From Pseudomonas oryzae (GTDB lineage Bacteria; Pseudomonadota; Gammaproteobacteria; Pseudomonadales; Pseudomonadaceae): 64,000 nucleotides of DNA. The notes beneath the pieces were generated by a model that saw only the letters and a program-made list of their open reading frames with translations, was not told the origin of the DNA and made no database searches. The stretch spans positions 3,081,001 through 3,145,000 of the forward strand of contig NZ_LT629751.1 in NCBI RefSeq assembly GCF_900104805.1, in the 5' to 3' direction. Of the stretch, positions 33,464-41,407 are shown piece by piece; positions within the stretch are counted from its first letter, which is position 1, and every line of letters begins with the position of its first letter. Position numbers and translations under genes: made by a program.

Positions 33464-33538
33464 AAAACCCGAGTAGTCTAATTGGCCTCTGCGGGTGGGG
33501 CCAGTGGTTCGGACGAGTGTACCGCTGCCGCCCGCTCC

Positions 33539-35542
33539 TCAGGATGCAGCCGGCCCCTCTGCCCCACTCAGTCGCTGCTGATGGATCCAGTCGACGATTT
33601 CGCCATCGGGCTTGTAGCCATCCACGGTGGCCCGCAGGATCTGCCGCACGCGCTGGAAATCGTCCGATTTGACGGCAGCCACCAGATCCTCCAGCACCGG
33701 GCGGAACTCATCCCAGGCCAGATGAGCCTCGTTGGCGCGCATGATCATCGGGTGCTCGGTGGGCGTCACGTTGTCGCCGATCAGCAGCTCCTCGTAGAGC
33801 TTCTCGCCCGGGCGCAGGCCACTGAACTCGATAGCGATATCACCCCTCGGATTCTTCTCGCTGCGCACCGACAGGCCGGACAGGTGGATCATCTTCGCCG
33901 CCAGCACGGCGATGCGCACCGGCTCCCCCATGTCCAGCACGAACACGTCGCCGCCCTGGCCCATGGAGCCAGCCTGGATCACCAGCTGCGCCGCTTCGGG
34001 GATGGTCATGAAGTAGCGGGTGATGTTCGGGTGGGTCACAGTCACCGGCCCGCCGCGCCTGATCTGTTCACGGAACAGCGGAATCACCGAGCCGGAAGAG
34101 CCCAGCACGTTGCCGAAACGCACCATGGTGAAGCGGGTCTTGTTGACCTGCCGTACACCACTGGCATCGTCATAAAGCAAAGGCGCCTGCTCGCCACTGA
34201 GCGCCTGCAGCACCATCTCGGCCAACCGCTTGGTTCCACCCATCACATTGGTCGGCCGCACCGCCTTGTCGGTGGAGATCAGCACGAAGTGCTTCACTCC
34301 GGCCTGGATCGCAGCCTGGGCAGCATTCAGCGTGCCGATCACGTTGTTCAGCACACCCTCGGCGACATTGTGCTCGACCATCGGCACGTGCTTGTAGGCC
34401 GCCGCATGGTAGATGGTATCCACCTTCCAGGTGCGCATCACATCCAACATCCGACGATGATTGCGGATCGAGCCCAGGATCGGCACCAGCGTGAGGTTCA
34501 GCGCCTCACGACACACCAACCGCTCCAGTTCCTCATGGATGCTGTAGAGATTGAACTCGCTGTGCTCGAAGAGGATCAGCGTGGTCGGGGCCTGGGTGAT
34601 AATCTGTCGGCACAGCTCCGAGCCGATCGAACCGCCGGCGCCAGTGACCATCACCACATTGCCGCGAATGCAGCGCTGAAACAGCTCGGGACGCGGTGCC
34701 ACGGCATCGCGGCCGAGCAGGTCGGCGATGTCCACTTCTTGGAGGTCTTCCACCTTCACTCGCCCACTGGCCAAATCCATGAAGCCTGGCACCGAGCGCA
34801 CATGCAGCGGAAAAGCCTCCAGCGCAGCAAGAATGTCACGACGCCGTGCCCGACTGGCTGATGGAATCGCCAGCAACACCTCGCTGGCACCGGTCTCCTC
34901 GATGAGCTGGGGAATATGCTTGGGTTTATAAACCTTCAGACCAGCGATGATCCGATTGGCCAGACCGCTATCGTCATCGATGAACGCGACAGGGCGCATG
35001 ACACGCCCCATGCGCAAGGCGGCCAGCAATTGATTACCTGCCGCCCCGGCGCCGTAGATCGCCACCTTGGGCAGGTTGCTGGCATAGTTGAGACGAAGAG
35101 TCTGGTCGGAAATGAACCAACCACCCAGAAAAAACTGGCGCAACAGCAGTCGCAACCCGCCGACCAGAAGCAGGCTCAACCACCAATAGTTGAAGACCAT
35201 CGAACGGGGCACGAACGCCGGCACATCGCGACGCCAGTAGACCGCCAGAGCCAGCAGCAAAGCGGACAAGGTGACGGCCTTGAGAATCGCCAGCAACGCA
35301 TCGTTGCCCAGATAACGCATTACCGCCCGATACATGCCCGTGCGGACATACAGGGGAATGGCAATCACGGGGGCCAGCAGGAACAACCAGGCATGTCCGC
35401 CCAGCGGATCCACCTGCTCGGCGCTACCCAAACGGACGACAAAGGCCAGCCACAGGGCCAGCCAGACCAGCAGAACATCCACAGCCACCTGCATCAGACG
35501 CTTGTGGCTGCGCTTCAGACCCAACAACCTCTTGCGGAACAT
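33539..35542 (-). CDS. wbpM: WbpM-type membrane nucleotide-sugar 4,6-dehydratase
   Basis: A 667-residue protein with about four N-terminal membrane helices (20-135), a CoA-binding-like Rossmann domain (VAIYGAGAAGNQLL near 150) and a C-terminal SDR domain (VMVTGAGGSIGSELCRQI near 295). The SDR catalytic Tyr is replaced by Met in VRPTNVMGGTK, the known hallmark of the long WbpM group (Ser-Met-Lys). It converts UDP-GlcNAc to the 4-keto-6-deoxy sugar for QuiNAc/FucNAc-type residues. GGAG precedes ATG 35542. It is the last gene of the polysaccharide cluster. Confidence 0.92.
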   Translation of the reverse strand: MFRKRLLGLKRSHKRLMQVAVDVLLVWLALWLAFVVRLGSAEQVDPLGGHAWLFLLAPVIAIPLYVRTGMYRAVMRYLGNDALLAILKAVTLSALLLALAVYWRRDVPAFVPRSMVFNYWWLSLLLVGGLRLLLRQFFLGGWFISDQTLRLNYASNLPKVAIYGAGAAGNQLLAALRMGRVMRPVAFIDDDSGLANRIIAGLKVYKPKHIPQLIEETGASEVLLAIPSASRARRRDILAALEAFPLHVRSVPGFMDLASGRVKVEDLQEVDIADLLGRDAVAPRPELFQRCIRGNVVMVTGAGGSIGSELCRQIITQAPTTLILFEHSEFNLYSIHEELERLVCREALNLTLVPILGSIRNHRRMLDVMRTWKVDTIYHAAAYKHVPMVEHNVAEGVLNNVIGTLNAAQAAIQAGVKHFVLISTDKAVRPTNVMGGTKRLAEMVLQALSGEQAPLLYDDASGVRQVNKTRFTMVRFGNVLGSSGSVIPLFREQIRRGGPVTVTHPNITRYFMTIPEAAQLVIQAGSMGQGGDVFVLDMGEPVRIAVLAAKMIHLSGLSVRSEKNPRGDIAIEFSGLRPGEKLYEELLIGDNVTPTEHPMIMRANEAHLAWDEFRPVLEDLVAAVKSDDFQRVRQILRATVDGYKPDGEIVDWIHQQRLSGAEGPAAS

Positions 35543-35605
35543 ACGCACTCCGTAAGCTGAAACATGCCACTCGCCATCGGGCAAGCAGGCATCGCGCCAC
35601 TGGCA

Positions 35606-36172
35606 TCAGTCCTTCCTGACGACTCGATCTCCCGCGCCCTTGCCGGCCACGGTCATGAATATGTAGCGGAAATAGTCTTTCCCCGAGAGGCTCTGGATCA
35701 TCTTCTGATCCATTTCCGCCAGCAGAGCCGGAGTGGACATGTCGACCCCGCTGACCTGCGCCAGACCGGTAATCCCCGGACGCACGGCATACACTCCCCG
35801 CCTGGCGCGCTCCTCGGTCAGCTCCTGCTGATTGAACAGTCCGGGACGCGGCCCCACCAGACTCATCTCGCCCTTGAGCACGTTCCACAACTGGGGCAGC
35901 TCGTCCAGCTTGGTCCGGCGCAGGAAATGGCCGAAGCGAGTGATCGAGGAGCTGCTGGCCAGGTGGGTAGCGACCGAGGCGGTATCCAGCTTCATGGTGC
36001 GGAACTTGAGCAGCGTGAAGGGCTGTTGATCCCGCCCGACACGCACCTGGCGGAAGATCGGCGAGCCGGTATCAAAAAGGCCGATAAGGGTCAGCAACAA
36101 CAGCAACGGAAAGCCAAGCAGCAGGCCCAGCAGCGAAAGGACGATGTCAAAAAAACGAATCACAGGCTCCAT
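35606..36172 (-). CDS. Small phosphoglycosyl transferase (PglC/WcaJ C-terminal type)
   Basis: A 188-residue monotopic phosphoglycosyl transferase that moves a sugar phosphate to undecaprenyl phosphate and so starts the repeat unit. One hydrophobic re-entrant helix is near 5-32, followed by VGRDQQPFTLLKFRTM, the catalytic-type RRTKLDELPQLWNVL (Asp-Glu pair) and SLVGPRP, then RPGITGLAQVSG. It lacks the long membrane part of WbaP/WcaJ, and is not the polytopic WbpL type. It works with the adjacent epimerase and WbpM; the likely donor is a UDP-2-acetamido-6-deoxy sugar. The ribosome site is weak. Confidence 0.88.
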   Translation of the reverse strand: MEPVIRFFDIVLSLLGLLLGFPLLLLLTLIGLFDTGSPIFRQVRVGRDQQPFTLLKFRTMKLDTASVATHLASSSSITRFGHFLRRTKLDELPQLWNVLKGEMSLVGPRPGLFNQQELTEERARRGVYAVRPGITGLAQVSGVDMSTPALLAEMDQKMIQSLSGKDYFRYIFMTVAGKGAGDRVVRKD

Positions 36173-36188
36173 CCCCGAAACAAACCGC

Positions 36189-37136
36189 TCAATGTGGCAG
36201 GCTGAAACAACGTCGCAGCCCCTCCTCCAGCGAACAGGGCGGCGTCCAGTCCAACAACTCGCGAGCCCTGGCAATATCCACCTGCAGCGAGCCAAGCAAG
36301 CGCTGCGCCATCGCCTGCCTGCCCAGCAGCGTTGCGCCCAACTGCAGCAAAGCCGCCGGCACGGGAATCAACCGCGCCGGCCGGCCCATGGCCCTGGCTA
36401 CCGCACGCAGCAACTCAGTGGTGGAAAGATCCTCGCCATCACCCGCCAGAAACACCTGATTGGCAGCAGCTGGATGATCGATGCAGTGGATAAGCAGATC
36501 GACCAGATTATCGATGCCGACGAGTGAGCGCTTGTTGTGAATGGCGCCAAGGGGCAATGGCATACCCTTCTCGATCAGACGCCCCATGCTGGCAAAGTTG
36601 CCTTTTACGCCCGGGCCATACACCAGCGGCGGCCGGATGATCACCAGCTCCATGCCGGACTCCTGCGCCAGAACACGCAACGCCTGTTCTGCCTCCTGCT
36701 TGGAGCGCGCATAAGGATCGAGCGGACACAGCGGACTGTCGGCGGTAAACGGCTGCCCTGCGCTGGTCACCACGCCATGCACCTTGACCGTGCTCAGATA
36801 GATAAAGCGCCGCACACCAGCGGCAGCCGCAGCCCGCGCCAACTGGAGGCTGCCATGCACATTCACCGCACGGAAATCGGCTAGCGGATCGCTACTGGTT
36901 TCCCGCATCACATGCACACGGGCAGCGCAGTGCACCACCACGTCCACTCCAGCCAGCAGAGCCGGCTCAGCCGGCAAATGGGCCAGATCGCCAAGCCGGC
37001 GTACCGTCGCAGCGACCTCACCCGATGCGGCGCGTACACCTGCCAGCGCCCGATAGCCTGGCTCGCGCCCCAGCCGCTCAAGAAGCGCCCGACCTACGAA
37101 GCCGTTCGCCCCGGTGACCATCACTGTCAATGACAT
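36189..37136 (-). CDS. NAD(P)-dependent sugar-nucleotide epimerase/C4-reductase (WbpV/WbpK-like)
   Basis: A 315-residue SDR: VTGANGFVGRALL near 7-19 is the cofactor loop. STVKVHG carries the serine, and YARSKQEAE gives the YxxxK pair. WbpV/WbpK-type enzymes reduce the 4-keto sugar made by WbpM to UDP-QuiNAc or UDP-FucNAc; context supports this, and which sugar cannot be told. It overlaps the upstream glycosyltransferase by 10 bp and is followed 16 bp later by the phosphoglycosyl transferase. Confidence 0.82.
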   Translation of the reverse strand: MSLTVMVTGANGFVGRALLERLGREPGYRALAGVRAASGEVAATVRRLGDLAHLPAEPALLAGVDVVVHCAARVHVMRETSSDPLADFRAVNVHGSLQLARAAAAAGVRRFIYLSTVKVHGVVTSAGQPFTADSPLCPLDPYARSKQEAEQALRVLAQESGMELVIIRPPLVYGPGVKGNFASMGRLIEKGMPLPLGAIHNKRSLVGIDNLVDLLIHCIDHPAAANQVFLAGDGEDLSTTELLRAVARAMGRPARLIPVPAALLQLGATLLGRQAMAQRLLGSLQVDIARARELLDWTPPCSLEEGLRRCFSLPH

Positions 37137-38329
37137 GACCTCTCCAGTACCTGCAGGATGTCATCGGCCATCCCCCGCATGATCCGTTCGCGGTTATAGC
37201 GACTGACAAAATCCTCACGGGACGTGAAACCCAACCGCAAGCTATCCAATACCTGCACAGCACCGGCAACATCGCACGGAGCAAATACTGCGGCATTGGG
37301 CACCTCACGACGAATGAAGTCCGCAGCGAACCCTGCGACTCCCGCCCACAGAGGCTTGCCGGTAGCGGCATACTCGAACAACTTCGACGGCAGAACCCGA
37401 CGAAAAGCCTGCAAATCGTTCAGGTGCAGGAACAGCACATCGGCCTGGCGGTAAGCCTCAACCAGCTGCTCGCGCGACACCGGCGACAGCAGCTCGACAT
37501 TATCCACTCCGGCCAGCGTCCGCTTCAGCTGCTCGATGCGTCCGCCATCACCAAAGATGCGGAAGGTCGCCCGCCCACGCAACTGGCGCGCCAACTCCGG
37601 CAGGATCAGGTGCATGCCCTGCCCCTCGCCGATATTCCCCGCATAAACCACCTGCAGCGGTTCGCACGGCGCCCCCCCATCGTCCAGCCCCGCGACGGGG
37701 CTGGCGAACAAACTATCCACGCCATTGGGGAAACAGGCGAACTCGCGTCCCGGATAGCGGGCCTGGAAATAGGGCAAGAACCCCGCCGACACCAGGTTGA
37801 CTCGCGCAGCACGTGCTACAGCCCAGCGCTCGAGCCGATCGAATGCCCCGAGCAGCGGCTTCCAGTACCAAGCCGTCAGCAGCTCGCGCATGTTCTCCAC
37901 GAAGATATCGCGCAGGTCCAGATACAACGGCGCAGCCCTGCGACGTGCCAGCCAGGCCGCCAGCACCGCTGTCATCAATCGCGATGAGGTACCGATTACC
38001 AGGTCATAGCGCTCATCGCGCGACAACTGCAGCGCCCGACGAGCGAAATGCACGAAGGCGCGCGCCTGATCGAAGAAGCCGCTGCGATGCCCCGGTATGG
38101 CGATACGCCGCACCCGCACGCCGTCCATGTGCTCCTCGGTCTCGGCCTGCCGGCTGAATGAATGGTAGCGATTGGGCTGGGTGGTCAGCACATCGACCTC
38201 CAGCGCACTCCCGCCCCGGGCGAGCAGCGCCTCGACCAGGGCACCGGCACGGAACGAGCCGGCACACAGATCGGGGGGATAGAAGAAGGTCACCAGCAGA
38301 ACACGCCGGGGCATGAATGGCTCGCGCAT
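37127..38329 (-). CDS. GT4-family glycosyltransferase
   Basis: A 400-residue GT-B fold enzyme. The N-terminus VLLVTFFYPPDLCAGSFRAGAL resembles WbuB-like GT4 enzymes. The C-terminal nucleotide-sugar site includes VVYAGNIGEGQGMHLILPEL and SKLFEYAATGKPLWAGV with the E-x7-type loop. The start ATG overlaps the upstream stop by one base (TGATG), which supports this start and coupled translation. It probably adds one sugar of the repeat unit; the specificity is not predictable. Confidence 0.88.
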   Translation of the reverse strand: MREPFMPRRVLLVTFFYPPDLCAGSFRAGALVEALLARGGSALEVDVLTTQPNRYHSFSRQAETEEHMDGVRVRRIAIPGHRSGFFDQARAFVHFARRALQLSRDERYDLVIGTSSRLMTAVLAAWLARRRAAPLYLDLRDIFVENMRELLTAWYWKPLLGAFDRLERWAVARAARVNLVSAGFLPYFQARYPGREFACFPNGVDSLFASPVAGLDDGGAPCEPLQVVYAGNIGEGQGMHLILPELARQLRGRATFRIFGDGGRIEQLKRTLAGVDNVELLSPVSREQLVEAYRQADVLFLHLNDLQAFRRVLPSKLFEYAATGKPLWAGVAGFAADFIRREVPNAAVFAPCDVAGAVQVLDSLRLGFTSREDFVSRYNRERIMRGMADDILQVLERSCH

Positions 38330-39588
38330 CAGGCGCCGGACCGCCCTGCCTGCACCAGCTCATACAGCGCAACCAGCTCCTGCTCCTGGGCTTCCCAATT
38401 GAGCACCGCTGCCGCCGCACGCGAACGTTCGGCGTAATGGCTGCGCAGCCCGGCGTCCTGTACCAGGGTGCGCAGCGCTGCGGCCAGCGCCGGCGAATCA
38501 CCCGGCGGCACCAGCAGGCCGAGATCGTGACCGCGCACCACGCGGCGGATCTCCGGCAGATCGGAGCTGACCACCGGCAGGCCGGCCTGGACATACTCGA
38601 ACAGCTTGTTGGAGTCGGTGGTGAAGTGATTGAGGCAGGTGTTCTCGATGGGCTGCACACCGATGTCGGCCGACGCGGTATAGGACGGCAGGTCAGCCAG
38701 GCTCACCGTCGGAATGAAGCGCACGCGCTCCTCGAGGCCAAGCTCGGCACAGACTTGCCGCAAGCGGCCTTCCAGGCGACCACCACCGATGTAGACGAAA
38801 TAGGCATCCGGAACATCGGGAACCACCCGCAGCAGTCTCTCCAGCCCACGCCCCTGCTGGATACCGCCTTGGTAGAGGATGATCGGCCACGGCTGAGTCA
38901 GCCCCAGTTCCTCGCGAATGCGGTTGGAGGCCAGGACCTGCTGATGACGCGGGCGGTTCTGCAACACCACAGGGCGCGGCACGCCATAGGCACGAGCGAA
39001 GAACTTGGCGCGCGCCTCGGTGGTAGTGATGGTGCCCTGCGCCTTCGGCATCAGGAACTGCTCGACGCAACCGACCAGCTTGCGAAAGCTGGAATAACCC
39101 TCGCGGCTGGTGCTGATCTCATGGGCGTCGTAGACCAGCCTGGCTCCGGAGAGCTTCGCCGCCAGCCAGGCGGTGGGCAGCACGTTGACGTCGTGGGCAT
39201 GTACCACGTCCGGACGATGCGCGACCATCTGCCGGCACAGCCCGGCATGGGTCCACAGCCGGGCGATGATGCGCAGCACCTGGGTACCCAGCCCCATGCG
39301 ACCGATCGGCGCGCTCGCCGCAGCCTGTGCCGGAACGCGCCGCGCCGACGCAGCAGCTTGCCCACCTACACTCACGCCACGCCTGCCCTTGCGCCACGTC
39401 CATAGCGGACTGCGCGCCACTCGCACCACCCCGACCCCGCAGGAAACGACTTCGCGCTCCTGAGTAACCCCCGGCGTATGCAAGGCGAAGACCGTTACCT
39501 CATGTCCGGCCTGCTGCAGGGTTTCCGATTCCTTGAGCACACGGGCATCGTTGCGGAATTCGTTCCAGACGATCATGGCAACTCGCAT
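38329..39588 (-). CDS. GT4-family glycosyltransferase
   Basis: A 419-residue GT-B enzyme. VAMIVWNEFRNDARVLKESETL is the acceptor-side start, VHAHDVNVLPTAWLAA the middle, and ILYQGGIQQGRGLERLL and TDSNKLFEYVQAGLPVVSSDLPEI the donor site with its glutamate loop. Two ATGs in a row (39591 and 39588) follow GGAAAGGG; the second has the better spacing. It is coupled to the next glycosyltransferase through TGATG and overlaps the upstream gene end by a few codons in another frame, at about 39656. Confidence 0.87.
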   Translation of the reverse strand: MRVAMIVWNEFRNDARVLKESETLQQAGHEVTVFALHTPGVTQEREVVSCGVGVVRVARSPLWTWRKGRRGVSVGGQAAASARRVPAQAAASAPIGRMGLGTQVLRIIARLWTHAGLCRQMVAHRPDVVHAHDVNVLPTAWLAAKLSGARLVYDAHEISTSREGYSSFRKLVGCVEQFLMPKAQGTITTTEARAKFFARAYGVPRPVVLQNRPRHQQVLASNRIREELGLTQPWPIILYQGGIQQGRGLERLLRVVPDVPDAYFVYIGGGRLEGRLRQVCAELGLEERVRFIPTVSLADLPSYTASADIGVQPIENTCLNHFTTDSNKLFEYVQAGLPVVSSDLPEIRRVVRGHDLGLLVPPGDSPALAAALRTLVQDAGLRSHYAERSRAAAAVLNWEAQEQELVALYELVQAGRSGA

Positions 39589-39655
39589 CATGCCCTTTCC
39601 ATACCCCGAACTATCAAAATCAAATCTATCCTTCCTTCCAGAAGGAACTGCCTGC

Positions 39656-41380
39656 TCACGGTTGAGCACTAGCGATCTGCAAGCTCTCGCTTACAGCCAA
39701 CAATTGCGGCAACAACGCACAAGCTTCGCGGTAATACTGACGCTGGCACTGTCTTTCGACGGCAGCCAACAGTGCACATAAACGCACATCATCCAGATTG
39801 ACCTCACTCAGCTCACTCCGTTGCCGGCAAGCGAGTTCGAGCGCCGCTTCCAGTCCTTCGCCCGTTTCTGGCCAATCTGCACCCAGCGGCTCAAGACTCC
39901 AGCGCCCCCAATAAAGAGCCAGCACTCGGCCCTCCTCCGTGATCTGCAGACTATCAGCCAGCAAGTCGGGGTTTACGATAACCAGCGGCAAACCACGCAA
40001 ACGCAGGCGCAGCTCAGCAAGGCACGAGGACAACCGCTCCACCAGTTGCAGATCCTCCAGCGAGTCAACAGCCAAACGCAGACGATCAATCAGCTTTTCA
40101 TCCAAGCGCTGCCATAGCAGCGGCCGCGAACACTCGTAGCGGGCAACCAGTTCGGCGGGGGGCTCCACTCCCATCAATGCGGTGCGCAGGCTGGCGACAT
40201 GCGTCCGCAACTCCCGCGGCACCACGGTCTGACCGCATGGGTCAGCAAAAACATGGCAGTGCACGCCCTGCACCAAGTCAGCACCCAGAAAATGCGGTGC
40301 AGGCAGACCGGGCATACCTTCGACCATCAACCCCGCCTCATGCAGGGCCAACGCTCTGCGATTGGTATTGAACAGACGGACCAGATAACGACCGACCAGC
40401 TCGCTATCGCGCCAGGCCTCGACCGTCAGAGCCAGCACATCAGCCACACCTGTCTGCCGCCAACTCGACTCCAGTCGCACATCGTCGAGGTCAGCCACAT
40501 TTCTCAGTACAGCTGCCAGCCAGGTCTGTCGCTCGCTCCGCTCAACCAGATCCCAAACACCCTGTCCTGTCTCTCGGGCGAGGCGTCCAGTGAACACGTG
40601 CTCCTGGAAGAACAGAGCATCCAGCTGCGGCTTGCGAGCATACAGCCCCGCGAGGTCGCCAACAGTCAGCGCTAGATGGCGAAACATTTGCCGCAGCAGT
40701 AGCAACGATAGAACCGCTATCAGCACCGAAAGGCTGGCACCCAGCAAGTTGTTCGCGACGATGCCGGCGAAACCTGCAAGGAACCCAAGGGATCCCAGTC
40801 CCTCGACCACACGTGCCGGCTCGGCCAGCCAACGCTGCCTAAAGCGGGTACTCCAACGCACCAAGCCCATGGCGACGAGCCATGCCAGCAACACATACCC
40901 TGCGAAAAACAGCGCTAGCGCCGGGTAGATGACCGCCAGCACAGCGGAAGCCATGAGCGTGAAGATCAGCGCTGCGACGCTGCGCGCGTAGCGCTGGTAG
41001 CTGCGACTAGCCACCTCGTCCTGGTTTTCGAAGAGGGTCAGCTTCCTGGTGCTGGCCAGCAAGCGTTCGGCGCCATGTGAGGCTGCTGCCGTGATGACCC
41101 TCTCGGCCAGCAGGTGAGCCAGGAAGAACAGTACTGCAAGTGAGCTCAAGCCGACGATCAAGTAACTGCGCTCCAGCTCCCGCAGAAACGCCGGAAAGTA
41201 TTCCGGCGTACGTGGAGAGCCCAGCAGCAGAATGACCTTGAGCGGCATCAAGGAGGCGAGCAGGAAGGCCAGCTGAGAGCCAAGCGTGGCAAGCACGATC
41301 AGTAAGGTAGCCAACGGCACTCCTCGCACGAACTTGGCACCTAGCCTCCAGGACCAGCGTAGGGCCGGCAGCATACTCAT
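39656..41380 (-). CDS. Six-helix ABC-exporter-like membrane domain fused to a degenerate kinase-like domain
   Basis: A 574-residue protein of unknown function. Residues 20-260 contain six hydrophobic helices spaced as in a type IV ABC exporter (about 22-52, 72-93, 134-152, 154-174, 196-214, 216-234), with a coupling-like stretch between pairs. No Walker A, signature or Walker B follows. Instead, residues 325-520 resemble an aminoglycoside-phosphotransferase-like kinase: YLVRLFNTNRRAL is like the first strands, and IVNPDLLADSLQI is like the catalytic loop HGDxHPxN with only the Asp kept. GRVLALYWGRWSLEPLGADW is like the DWG/DFG segment with the metal Asp changed to Tyr. It is therefore probably a pseudokinase. 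The role in the cluster is unknown. Confidence 0.6.
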   Translation of the reverse strand: MSMLPALRWSWRLGAKFVRGVPLATLLIVLATLGSQLAFLLASLMPLKVILLLGSPRTPEYFPAFLRELERSYLIVGLSSLAVLFFLAHLLAERVITAAASHGAERLLASTRKLTLFENQDEVASRSYQRYARSVAALIFTLMASAVLAVIYPALALFFAGYVLLAWLVAMGLVRWSTRFRQRWLAEPARVVEGLGSLGFLAGFAGIVANNLLGASLSVLIAVLSLLLLRQMFRHLALTVGDLAGLYARKPQLDALFFQEHVFTGRLARETGQGVWDLVERSERQTWLAAVLRNVADLDDVRLESSWRQTGVADVLALTVEAWRDSELVGRYLVRLFNTNRRALALHEAGLMVEGMPGLPAPHFLGADLVQGVHCHVFADPCGQTVVPRELRTHVASLRTALMGVEPPAELVARYECSRPLLWQRLDEKLIDRLRLAVDSLEDLQLVERLSSCLAELRLRLRGLPLVIVNPDLLADSLQITEEGRVLALYWGRWSLEPLGADWPETGEGLEAALELACRQRSELSEVNLDDVRLCALLAAVERQCQRQYYREACALLPQLLAVSESLQIASAQP

Positions 41381-41407
41381 CGTCCAGTCCCCCAGGTGCT
41401 GCTCGGA

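Noticed and set aside
39656-41380. Frameshifted or truncated ABC transporter that lost its ATPase
   Set aside because: The frame is intact over 574 residues and continues into a coherent kinase-like domain; no ATPase remnants were seen in neighbouring frames.
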